A stretch of 64,000 nt of DNA from Liolophura sinensis (lineage: Eukaryota; Mollusca; Polyplacophora; Chitonida; Chitonidae): contig NC_088295.1 in assembly GCF_032854445.1 (NCBI RefSeq), positions 72,508,028 to 72,572,027 on the forward strand, given 5' to 3'. Of the stretch, positions 24,340 to 33,900 are shown piece by piece. Position numbers and translations under genes: made by a program. The notes below the pieces were generated by a model, which made no database searches, was not told where the DNA came from, and was given only the letters and a program-made list of their open reading frames with translations. Position 1 is the stretch's first letter. Every line of letters begins with the position of its first letter.

Positions 24340-24600
24340 GACATTAACCATTCCACGTGCATCTATCGACCTCAGCCAAAGGCCTGACTGACAAAGCCGC
24401 CTTATCTAGGATTACGGTCAGTAGGGAGGCATTCTCGGTGGGACGGGCACATCCTTTAACTAACGGTGTGATCGAGATCGGAGTGGGAAAAACACTGATG
24501 TCTGTCCCTACGGGATCATATTTCTCCGGCATCATTCGAAAGCTATCAGAATCGTTTTGAGTGCCACTAAACATTTCTGCGTCTCTCACTAGCAGCAAAG
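24340..24600. other. Unexplained GC-richer segment open on both strands
   Basis: About 200 bp is open in a frame on each strand (plus: SAKGLTDKAALSRITVSREA; minus: EKYDPVGTDISVFPTPISIT). No flanking splice pair, domain or repeat match was recognised. It could be an exon, a gene relic or an unrecognised repeat; no function is proposed. Confidence 0.2.
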
Positions 24601-25194
24601 AAAAAAAATTGTCTTTTTACGTGGACATATCTAGTTCATGCATGGCAAGGTGAAATGATCTTCATGTAGGAACGTTGTTTAATGATGTCCGGTGCTAGTC
24701 GACAATTATCAGTCAGTTGGTCGGTACAAAGACACACCAGCCTACAGGAAGCCATGAATTGAACTCAAATGCACATGATGTCTTTCATATCTCCTGTACT
24801 GCATCATATCGAATTATCGCCTGGTATTATTGGGCTATCCCGCTAAAAAAAAGAGCTAAAATAAGTTAGTATCGGGTTTGTCAATTGGTGAACTGTGGGT
24901 GGGAAAGAGAGACCTAATCATGGCACGGCATGATGATCTGAGCAATTTCCCACCACTATGGCACAGAGCAAACATGAAATCCTGTTCAGAATGTCGGAAA
25001 CTTATACATATTTCATCATATTTCACTCTCAACAACAAGCCGGTCATTATGTTATGTATCAGCATACTAGCAGCAACGTCATATCACTTGACAATTATAT
25101 TTCAGGAAATGAACACTCTCGAGGAGAGTCATGTTATTAATATATTAACAAGTGAAAATGACCAGTTAATTAGGTTGGAAAAGGACGCCAATTT

Positions 25195-25375
25195 GTCGTC
25201 TAATGTGACGTCTAATATATTGCACTTAACATCAGTACATTTTTTTAATTCTTCTTAAACCATGGTTCTGGTTGGCGCGTAATTTGCAACAATTTAAGCA
25301 TTTACATGAACAGTTAGAATAAAACCCTAACTGAGATAAAATGACAAGAGGTTGGCTTCACCATTTCCATTATCA
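25195..25375 (+). repeat. Dispersed repeat D, copy 3 (partial)
   Basis: GACGTCTAATATATTGCACT, TTAAACCATGGTTCTGGTTG and CATGAACAGTTAGAATAAAA, then CCCTAACTGAGATAAAATGA, in family order. Confidence 0.75.
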
Positions 25376-26254
25376 TAGAAGATTAATAGTAAATTTGTAT
25401 GTGCATTTATGACAATCAAATTATCAACGATAAGACATGTTTGATTATCTTGAATGACTCATTATGTAGTTCAGCCGATTGTCATGCTTTTAACTGCACA
25501 ACTCATGACGACCAAAGCAAGACCTATACAATTAAGCAAATAAAAGTCTTATCAACCTTACATTTTTTTAGGTTGCGATATTTCCAAAGTATGACTCACA
25601 AAACAAGTGAAGAACAAGGATCTACCATAATCAAAACCTGATTTTGGTTATAGATGTCAATTTTTGTATAATACAGTGAGGGATTTCATATCAAAATGCA
25701 AATATATGCCTAAATCGATTGTTTTAGAGTGACATAAAAAGTTTTGTGCGAGGCAAAACGGTTCATTTTTTTATAATATGAAAATTATGTTCTTAATAAT
25801 CTTTCGTATGAAATGGCAATGTCATTTAAAATGGGGAAAATTTAACACCAGGTCGTAATTTGAAAGTTCAAATTCTTGTCTTATCGTGACTGTTTATTTG
25901 CATATCAGTCGTCAGTGGTTTAAAAAAAACGGGTATTGCTCTAACACTTACACCACTGCTTCGCCGAAATACGCGATCGAGCTATGTATAAAATGAAAAC
26001 ATCTTGCCACTGCGAGCTTACAATACACGATGTATTAAGCAGGAAGTATGTATGTTTCGTTATTTTTACTGTGTTCTCAACTCTTTTTCCAACAGTGCTC
26101 TTGCTTACTGTGCTTTGTAACGGATTACTCCGGAAGAAGACTAAGCTTGAGTGTTCGAGGCCAATGGTTACAGCAATTAAAGAAATGCACTTGAGTACAC
26201 ATATGCGTTTAAATTTGAGAAATTTGCTGCCTATGGGTGGCTACAAAGTTAAGA

Positions 26255-26420
26255 CCAATATGGCACAGGTATGTCTAAATATGGACAATTATATACAGGT
26301 TAGCTAAAATGTGAACAACCTGCAACAGGTGTGCCTAAATGTGAAACAATTCTATACAAGTGTGCCTAAATGGGAAACACTTTGGAACCGGTGTGTCTAA
26401 ATCTGAACATCTGTGTGCAG
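26255..26420. repeat. 30-bp satellite, inverted-orientation block
   Basis: Units of the type CAGGTGTGCCTAAATGTGAA and CAATTCTATACA are the reverse complement of the 30-bp units of the large array at 27480-28290. About five diverged units. Confidence 0.8.
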
Positions 26421-27182
26421 GTGCCTTAGGACCATACTCTTGGTGCAGATGTAAAAAAAATATAATAACCTTCACGTTTTGAGGTGTTCATATCTATCAG
26501 AACTGATCTGACAAACAAGGCTATTTACCGGAGTGCGACAGTTACAGAACAGATGTTACTAGGTTGTGCCCATATTACGGAAAAGAATGCATCAATATCT
26601 AACTATTTACATATTGATGCACTTGACAAAACTTCTCTAACAATTCAAAGCTCAAGGTTTTTATACGACTTTAACTGAGGTATTGGGTCTATTTATTATT
26701 GTGATTAGTTAAGAATTTGTGACAAGTAGCTCAGAACTATATTTAGGGATATTATTATTTAACTTCATCCTTTTGAGACTCCCAGGACACTTTCAGAAAA
26801 TACCAAACCCCCAAAACCATTTTCGTTTGACTAAAGCGACGGAAATGGAAGTCCAAAATGATGTCCATTTCCCTCTAGAACGCATGCGCTTGTAAATTTC
26901 ACTGATTATCTTAATTTACATCAAGCTTTTTGAAATCTAACATTAAAATGAACGTTTAAATAAAGGTCTGACCACAGGAAAGTGAAATGTTTTTATTGAA
27001 CTGTTTTATTGAACACACACACTGATACCACTGACTTTATTATACTCTGGCGTTAAGACATAATTATTCGTTCTTATTCTTAAGCTGGTTTCTGCTCACA
27101 TGTAAGAATGCAGTAATACTTCTTTGAATCTCCCTTTTTTCTGCTTTAATTGGTTTTGAGGACATCATCAATAATATATCTT

Positions 27183-27338
27183 GCGTGGGCAGGTCTGCAG
27201 CAGCCTGCGGATGGTCGTGGGTTTCCCACGAGCTCTGTCCGGTTTCCTCCCACCATAATGCTGGCCGCCGTCGTATAAGTGAAATATTCTTGAGCACGGC
27301 GTAAAACACCAATCAAATAAATAAATCAATCAATCAAT
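27183..27338 (+). mobile_element. RUDI/V-SINE-like SINE, 5'-truncated
   Basis: CTGCGGATGGTCGTGGGTTT, CACCATAATGCTGGCCGCCG, TATAAGTGAAATATTCTTGA and GCGTAAAACACCAATCAAAT followed by (AAAT)/(CAAT) repeats form the 3' two-thirds of the SINE. It lies between the two oppositely oriented satellite blocks. Confidence 0.9.
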
Positions 27339-27479
27339 GATATATCAGTTATATCTCGCTAGGTTAAAGGGTGGAGAACTCCGGATAGCCTGGAGTAATG
27401 GCAATACTAGATGTCCCGACTTACACACATCTATGCCCAATTGTTCAAGGTTGATAAATATGTGCAAAATTCTTCAGAT

Positions 27480-28290
27480 TTAAACACACGTACACAAAGT
27501 GATTGGGCATGAGACACCTACGTATACACCCATTTTTTTCTTGATTTAGGGACACCTGCAAAAAACTGTTCATAATACCACATGTCTGCATCAAGTAGAT
27601 GATCCTAAGGCACCTGTATTAAATGGTTCAGATTTAGACACGCCTGTACCAATTTGTTTAAATTTAGACATGCCTGCGCCAAACTGTTCACATTTAAACA
27701 AACCTCTACCAAAAATATCCAGACTTAGGCACACCTGATCCAAATTGTCCACATTTAGACACACCTGTATCAAATTGTTCATATTTCGACACACCTGTAT
27801 CAAATTGTTGATTTTTAGATTAACCTACACTAAATTATTCACATTTAGCCACACCAGTGCCAAATTGTTCAGATTAAAAGACACCTGTGCTAAACTGTTC
27901 AGATTTAGATAAACTTACACCAAATTGTTCACATTTATCCACATCTGTACCAAATTGTTCAGATTTACACAGACCTGTACCAAATTGTTCAGATTTAAAC
28001 AGACCTGTACCAAATTCTTCAGATTTAAACAGACCTGTACCAAATACTTCAGATTTAAACAAACCTGTACCAAATTCTTCAGATTTAGCCACATTTGTAC
28101 CAAATTGTTCAGATTTAGATAAGATGATAAAACGCAGGATATATTACAGTCATCATTGTCATATCACTGACATCAAATGGTTCAGATTTAGATAAGAAAT
28201 ATAAAACGCAGGATATATTACAGTCATCATTGTCATATCACTGACATCAAATGGTTCAGATTTAGATAAACCTACACCAACTGGCTCAGA
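27480..28290. repeat. 30-bp satellite array (CAAATTGTTCAGATTTAGAC), about 25 units
   Basis: Head-to-tail 30-bp units, roughly ACCTGTACCAAATTGTTCAGATTTAGACAC, most regular between 27860 and 28120. Because 30 is a multiple of three, frames stay open on both strands and yield artificial 10-residue repeats (e.g. KSEEFGTGLF). Two exact 67-bp copies (28129-28195 and 28203-28269) containing AACGCAGGATATATTACAGT interrupt the array, 74 bp apart. Confidence 0.92.
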
Positions 28291-28299
28291 TACAGACAC

Positions 28300-29327
28300 A
28301 CCTACTGCACCATGTGGATGATCAAGCAATCTCTACTAAATTGCTCAGATTTAGACGTCTTAACAGTCAATCAAACCCATATCAAAATGTTCAAGTTCAG
28401 ACACCCATAAAAAAGTGTTTTTCACACTTAGATCAAATTGTTCAAACATTTACATATCTATACCAAACTGCCCACATTTCAAATTTGAACTCAAATTCGT
28501 ACTTTTTACCAACCTACACCCATGCATTTATATATATATATATATATATATACCAGATTGTTCGGAACTAGTTACAATGTAACCACATTGTCATCTACAC
28601 AAATTCAATATCTGGGACTACACTATAGAAGAATAGTGTTAAGAAATCAAAAGATACACCCGCAGTAGGTTTATCACACCTGTCGCTTTAGCTGGCGCTA
28701 CACTTGAGATGGAGTACCCTGTGCTGATACAGTGCTGTTCGCGATCATTGGAGCCTAACCTCCCAAAACGAAGCAGCCGTAACCAGCCTACTAGCTGTAG
28801 CCCACACTGGTCAAGTTTGTACAGCGTTAACCCATGTCCACGCTCGGCCAACAGTAAAGGTTTTATTGGAACCGAAGCATTTAATTAACCTGAGCAAATT
28901 CCCAATGTGTCGAGGCTAGATTGTCGACCCCGTCCCTCCGCTTTATCACTGCTGCTCGATGTAACATGAACAAAGATTTTATTTCCACATCTCTTAATGA
29001 CTTGATTAATCGACATCAGTGGCCGTTTTTCGGCGCCTTCAAAGACCAGGAAGGTAATAAGCAGACGGCGTATTTACCGGATTAAGCTTTTTATAGTGGG
29101 TTGAGCGGAGCGGTGATTATGCGATTACTAGACCGTCGGCGAATAACTGTCGTTTGTCCAGTCTCTCGGTGCATTTAACGCCGGCTTTAAATGGGATTGA
29201 TTTTCAAACTTTTTTTAACAAGGTTGAGGTGATTCAAGTAGGGATCACAAATCTGGTCAACTTGTCATCCACTTTTCATTCTTTTCATTCTGGTTTTAAT
29301 AGATGACCATGACTACAAAATGCATGC

Positions 29328-29328
<1 letters not shown>
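28300..29328. other. Intergenic; short (TA)n at 28532-28551, otherwise nothing recognised
   Basis: The left part holds worn satellite units; 28655-28860 is GC-richer with a minus-strand open frame lacking any recognised signature. No gene supported. Confidence 0.4.

Positions 29329-29403
<75 letters not shown>
29329..29403. repeat. (TA)n microsatellite
   Basis: About 75 bp of TA repeats; produces artificial Ile-Tyr ORFs on both strands. Confidence 0.97.
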
Positions 29404-29407
<4 letters not shown>

Positions 29408-29663
29408 AAGAAGGTATCGCTCTTTCTTTCATGCGCAATGACGGCATGGGTCCAAGCTGTACCGACCATTGTTTTCTTATGGTACGTGCGTACTACAGTT
29501 TTCCCACAAAACCTCATCGTGCTTGCGACAATCACCACACTACTCAGCTTGGACCCGAAGGATTTTACGCGAAGGTTTGCGATTTCTACCTTTAGTTATG
29601 TCTACCCAATGTATCCAAAGTTAAAGTTTGTTTTAACAGTCTGTATATGCACAGGGAGCGAGC

Positions 29664-30003
29664 AGTGTCGGGGTCTAGTGGTTAAGCGCTGACACACAAG
29701 AGGTCCGTATGCCAGCCTTGAACAGGGAATTCGTAGATTCCTCTGCTATACATGTATTTGCTTATAGGCCCTTGGTGACAATAGGCGGTCGACGACCAGT
29801 GAGCGTTTACGTTTGTTGAAGATACTTGTTTTCCACGAATACGGTCTGTATATATTTACGTCACACCTAGGAAAGTTCATCAGTAACTTGACAAAGGTAG
29901 GTGGTTTACCCCGCGGAATTCTTTATCGCACCCCAGAATCTGACCTCCGTTGTATAAGTGAAAACTTCTTGAATGTGGTGTTAAACGACAATTAAATAAA
30001 TCT
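29664..30003 (+). mobile_element. tRNA-derived SINE, third family, near full length
   Basis: The head GGGGTCTAGTGGTTAAGCGC (A box) and GAGGTCCGTATGCCAGCC (B-box-like) is tRNA-like. The 3' end GTTGTATAAGTGAAAACTTC then TGAATGTGGTGTTAAACGAC and AATTAAATAAATC parallels the RUDI-like tail but is distinct. No target duplication found. Confidence 0.7.
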
Positions 30004-30157
30004 TTACTACACGATGGTTTGTTTTTCTCCTTCTAGAGTTGAAAACTTGCTTGAAAATTGTTTTACATCTCAGATCTACACCACAGCTGATCTAAGAGGA
30101 AACCATAGTATTAATATCAGTATAAAAACTCATTTCCTTAGTCTGTCTTCAATGTAA

Positions 30158-30751
30158 TTATACGTCTTTGAAACAACCGAATGGTGTGTGCAACGTGGAG
30201 ACTGTGTTTTGGCTCATTATCAGGGTTAATACTTTGCATGGAAAACTAAAGCCATAAAGGTGCTCAGGCGATAATGACTTGTGATGTTGTAATTGGCTTT
30301 CGAAGTGAGCCGCAGACAATCCTGCCTTCTTTGGTATACACCTACCGCTGATCTTGGATTCTGACAGGTATGATTTTAGCCTATCACCGCTGTCCGACTT
30401 GCCCATCCAAAACCTGTTCTCCCATCCGTTTGGGCGTTTTCCGCGTACACCGTAGAAGCTGAAGGAATCCAACCGTTTATGCCCCCCTCGGTACACGGGC
30501 GGAAGCCGGGTGATTTCGGGGTAAAGCCGCTGTAAAATCGGGTAATCATTGTCATAATAAAACAGTCTGGAAAGATCGGCGAGAGAGCGTCGCCCACGGG
30601 CACTGTGAAATCCTACTGGCCCACTATCCCCAGGGAGCTGCTTCTTTCCGCGAACAGGAAAGAACGTCTGCCCATCGAACCGTTTAGAGGCCATGTTTAA
30701 CACATTCTGTAGTAAGTCGTCGTCTTCGTATGTATAGACCGGCCTTTCAAT
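30158..30751 (-). CDS. Tachykinin-like neuropeptide precursor, peptide-bearing exon
   Basis: On the minus strand a T-rich acceptor TTTTGTTACAG|ATTGAA opens an exon in phase 0. With the signal-peptide exon at 48441-48578 the precursor numbers as follows: KR-FDGQTFFPVR-GKK at 69-83, QLPGDSGPVGFHSAR-GRR at 84-101 and KR-LDSFSFYGVR-GKR at 138-152. Each peptide is cut out at dibasic sites and has a Gly for C-terminal amidation. FFPVR-amide and FYGVR-amide fit the invertebrate tachykinin pattern F-x-x-V/A-R-amide; the middle one, with N-terminal Gln that could cyclise, ends FHSAR-amide. A spacer (102-137) has monobasic sites only. A further GK site follows WENRFWM at 156-164. The frame runs to a TAA at 30158, giving 243 residues, but a donor-like GCG|GTAGGT at about 30346 could end the exon earlier and lead to more 3' exons. 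Secreted; presumed ligand of a G-protein-coupled tachykinin receptor (family knowledge). Confidence 0.85.
   Translation of the reverse strand: MERPVYTYEDDDLLQNVLNMASKRFDGQTFFPVRGKKQLPGDSGPVGFHSARGRRSLADLSRLFYYDNDYPILQRLYPEITRLPPVYRGGHKRLDSFSFYGVRGKRPNGWENRFWMGKSDSGDRLKSYLSESKISGRCIPKKAGLSAAHFESQLQHHKSLSPEHLYGFSFPCKVLTLIMSQNTVSTLHTPFGCFKDV
30346..30346 (-). other. Possible splice donor inside the neuropeptide exon
   Basis: Minus-strand ATCAGCG|GTAGGTGT places a donor with GT at 30345-30344; a second possibility, GTAG|GTGTAT, lies 4 bp on. The coding text after this point loses precursor character (no more dibasic or amidation sites), so splicing here is plausible but unproven. Confidence 0.35.
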
Positions 30752-31404
30752 CTGTAACAAAATTACCTAAAATTACTTCAGAAGAAAAAGGGCTTTTTTG
30801 TCCACTATGGACCACAAACAGACAAACTTTGTTTCGTAATTCTTTCTTTTTTTAAATAAAACTCGATGATATCAAATTCCCAAAGCTACAGGCTTTCTAT
30901 ATGGAAAGTCAAGACGTGATGTACAAGAGAAAAGCCACTGCAAAGTTATCGTATGTCAATCATCGAATTGTCCGCTGTAACTGGTAATCAGTTGTATTCG
31001 CCTTTTCGCCCTTCCCTCACGCCCACTCACGTTATGCTTTTTTTCTCCCGGGAAAAGAGTCTTTGATATCCCACCCATGGCAAGTGTTACTGTCGCTACT
31101 TCGATCCGTCGTACAGTAAACATGTTAAGTAAGTAGATGGACAAATAACGTATGTGGAGTGACCACTTACAGAATACACTTTACTAAGTGCGCGATTCAC
31201 GTCCATAGAACAGGACAGATCCTGGTTAAGGGCCTTACACACACCAAGTGCACCAGTGCCTTACCAAACCGTGTTCTGTTAGCGAATTAACACAAAGCTG
31301 GTTGTCGTGGATCATTCAGGAGGAATCTTTACTCTGGTAATTCCCAGTGTGATGATGTTTAAAGTACCTCCCATTAAAGAACCCAGGATCAGTGTGTACA
31401 GAAA

Positions 31405-31490
31405 CATTTATTTATTTGATTTATTCATTTGATTAGTGTTTTACATTTATACGACGGCGGTCAGGATCATGGTGCGAGGAAACGAGAAAC
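31405..31490 (-). mobile_element. RUDI/V-SINE-like SINE, worn 3' fragment
   Basis: TTCATTTGATTAGTGTTTTA, then TTTATACGACGGCGGTCAGG and ATGGTGCGAGGAAAC: the reverse complement of the SINE 3' end, with an internal deletion of the GCCGTACTCAAG segment. Confidence 0.8.
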
Positions 31491-31604
31491 ATTTTGTGTA
31501 GTATAAATAAAAAATAAAGATACTTTGTGCAGGGTCACCAAAAAAAACGGTATTAAACTCTTCACAAGATGGACCAAAGTTTGTAGATACAAAATGAATT
31601 CTGC

Positions 31605-31905
31605 TGGTGGAGTATGAGGCCTGGTCTCTTTGCATAGTTTTAATGTTATTTAATGTATATTAAATGTGATGACAACACAGCATTTTTAGTAATTTTAATA
31701 ACATCACTGCATTTTTTTCACGTAATACTATTTAAGCCATGGTGTTAGTGGGCGTGTAATTTGCTACTAAGCATTTGTATGAACAAAACCCTGACGGGTA
31801 AATTGACACGTAATGCATCGGTTACGTGTGGCGATTTGCCAGCTTTCACACTGTCGTCGCGGCTCTGGTTTTGCTCTCTATGCCGTCCGTCTAATTATAT
31901 TGTAA
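31605..31905 (+). repeat. Dispersed repeat D, copy 4 (near complete)
   Basis: TCTGCTGGTGGAGTATGAGG, CTTTGCATAGTTTTAATG, GATGACAACACAGCATTTTT, AAGCCATGGTGTTAGTGGGC, GCCAGCTTTCACACTGTCGT and TTTGCTCTCTATGCCGTCCG, in family order. Inside the presumed neuropeptide-gene intron. Confidence 0.85.
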
Positions 31906-33340
31906 GATTATAATTCTAAGGGCCAGATACACACATGTATGTCCATCTCCAAAATAATATCAGTCCCATTACAGACGGAGTTCAACAAAAATAATGCCAA
32001 CTTCATATGAAAATCTAGTTCGCTACAAAAGAAAGAATATTCAGCTCGTTTCTTAACTTTCGTGTGAAATGAACACTAATATAGGATTCTGCGTATCATA
32101 TTACTGATACAACTAAATGAAGAAAAAAAGTAGACACTATAAATTCAAGCTCGGTGACAATAAACGTAAACAAAAGAGTCTGGATCAGACGGAGCACTGC
32201 GGGCAATAGCAACATGACTCCGCATGGAGCACATAGTTCTATGACAACACCATCAGCTTTAATAATGTATTGTGTAAAACAGAGCGCTTTTTGGGGATAT
32301 AAAACACAATAATTTAACTAAAAAGATAAAAAAAAAATTGAGTCAACAAATCAACGAGAGGCACGAAGCAAGTCGAGTGCACCAAGTGAGCGAGTTCACG
32401 CCTATCGTTTGTGATCACGGTGTTCATCACACACAGATATGGATGCACCAGTATCGAAACAAATAGGCCCTGAATTAACCCCCTTGTTACACGACAGCGA
32501 CCACGTAACGCAACATTAGTTTTTGAGGCGTCAAAACACGAGCCTCGTCTATTACAGCAGGCATGCAGTGTAGTGGTGACAAATATTTTATAGGCATCAG
32601 AATGTAATAAAACATATCACCCTTTGAGAGTCTCAGAAACGTTGAGCGATCGTAAATGAAGTCGATGTTTTCAGCTTAAGAGTTCGAAGAGGTTGTATTT
32701 AATTAGGGCTAGGATTTAAAATTACCCCCGAATGGATAAAAAGATACATAACGTTCATTCTGGACTTTTTAAATAAGTTTACAAAATTAAATTATTTCTC
32801 AAGGCTCGGTCATCAACTAGTTTATTAAGTTGAAAACTTGCCACTGGCCATTTTCTGAGGTTCCACCTAACCAGACCTTACTCCTAAATAGGAGAGCGAC
32901 CTCAAGGGAGGTAATTCGGCTCGACCCTATTGCAAGGGCTCCTAGGCGTTCTGGGTTTTCAGAAGAGAAAACTTCTAACATAACTGGAGTAATTAAATCG
33001 TTCATTAAATGCAACAAAAATCATCAAGAAGACATGGCATGCATTCACTTGTTGGTATATCGCTAAGGTCATTTACAAATTTACACATTTACAAAGTCTT
33101 TTTTGGATTAGAATCAAGTGAGGTGGAAATTTGTTCTCTGATCTCAACGGACGCAACCAATCATGGTACATTTAGTTAAGAGGTTATAGCCTCCACTCCT
33201 ATTTCTATTCTTAGCTCGGTGATGATTTGAAGTCTTGTGCACATTTTCACACGAATTTCAACATAGGTAAAGCTCAGCCTAATGTCAACATTCTGTGAGT
33301 AATTGGAGCGCCATGTCTGCTCATTGTCTCTGACATGGTA
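31906..33340. other. Intron of the neuropeptide gene, nothing recognised
   Basis: Includes a GC-richer stretch at 32830-33015 that is open on both strands (plus: RRATSREVIRLDPIARAPRR) without splice or domain support, and A/T-rich remainder. Confidence 0.35.
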
Positions 33341-33341
33341 T

Positions 33342-33386
33342 TCCATTTATTTATTTATTTGATTGGTGTTTTGCGCCGTACTCCAT
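33342..33386 (-). mobile_element. RUDI/V-SINE-like SINE, short 3' fragment
   Basis: CATTTATTTATTTATTTGAT then TGGTGTTTTGCGCCGTACTC: only the terminal ~45 bp of the SINE remains. Confidence 0.8.
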
Positions 33387-33479
33387 TCCACTGAAGCAGC
33401 ATATGAAACATGTCGCCACCAAACGCGGTCTGTTAAGTTGGAGCACCACCGTGATCGAAATAATGTTAAAGTCCACCCT

Positions 33480-33900
33480 TGGCAAGGGAATTGTCGTCGT
33501 CGTTGCTCTGGTTTACTCTCTGTGTTTCAGTCTTTCTGTGGTGCTCTTGCATAAATCAGTATTCTGCTGGCGAACTAGTCCCACATACGTGGTCCATTTG
33601 CATCGTTTTCACGTCACTGTTTAATACCTTGTATATGTGATGACAACACAACATTCAGAGTAATTCCAGATAGGTGATGATTTTTTACACCAAATTCTGT
33701 TCAAGCAATTGTGCCTGGGGGTGGGGGGAGTGGGGGGGGGGCGTTTGATTTTCTGCAATCTAAGTATTTACTTCAACAGTTAGAATTAAACCCTGACTGA
33801 GATAAATTGACAAGATTGACAAATTTCGCCGTTTACGTGTGACCATTTATCGACTATCACATTATCTCATATACTCTCTATGCTGTAGACTCTTATGTCG
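33480..33900 (+). repeat. Dispersed repeat D, copy 5, with an extra 3'-end segment in front
   Basis: GTCGTCGTCGTTGCTCTGGT and TTACTCTCTGTGTTTCAGTC at 33490-33530 is the end of one unit; a nearly full unit follows from CAGTATTCTGCTGGCGAACT to ATACTCTCTATGCTGTAGAC at about 33890. Includes a G-rich run at 33717-33742. Confidence 0.8.

Noticed and set aside
24878-25258. 126-codon plus-strand ORF
   Set aside because: Starts only at a TTG, has no recognisable domain, and its end runs into repeat D.
25984-26307. ORF with a hydrophobic stretch (YVCFVIFTVFSTLFPTVLLL)
   Set aside because: Single-pass hydrophobicity alone; its 3' part runs into satellite DNA, and no splice sites or homology signature were seen.
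27591-28195. ORFs with 10-residue repeats such as KSEEFGTGLF on both strands
   Set aside because: They are translations of a 30-bp satellite whose period keeps frames open; no start context, domain or splice support.
29296-29692. ORFs rich in Ile-Tyr repeats
   Set aside because: They translate (TA)n microsatellites; the same happens at 55780-56023 and 59936-60383.
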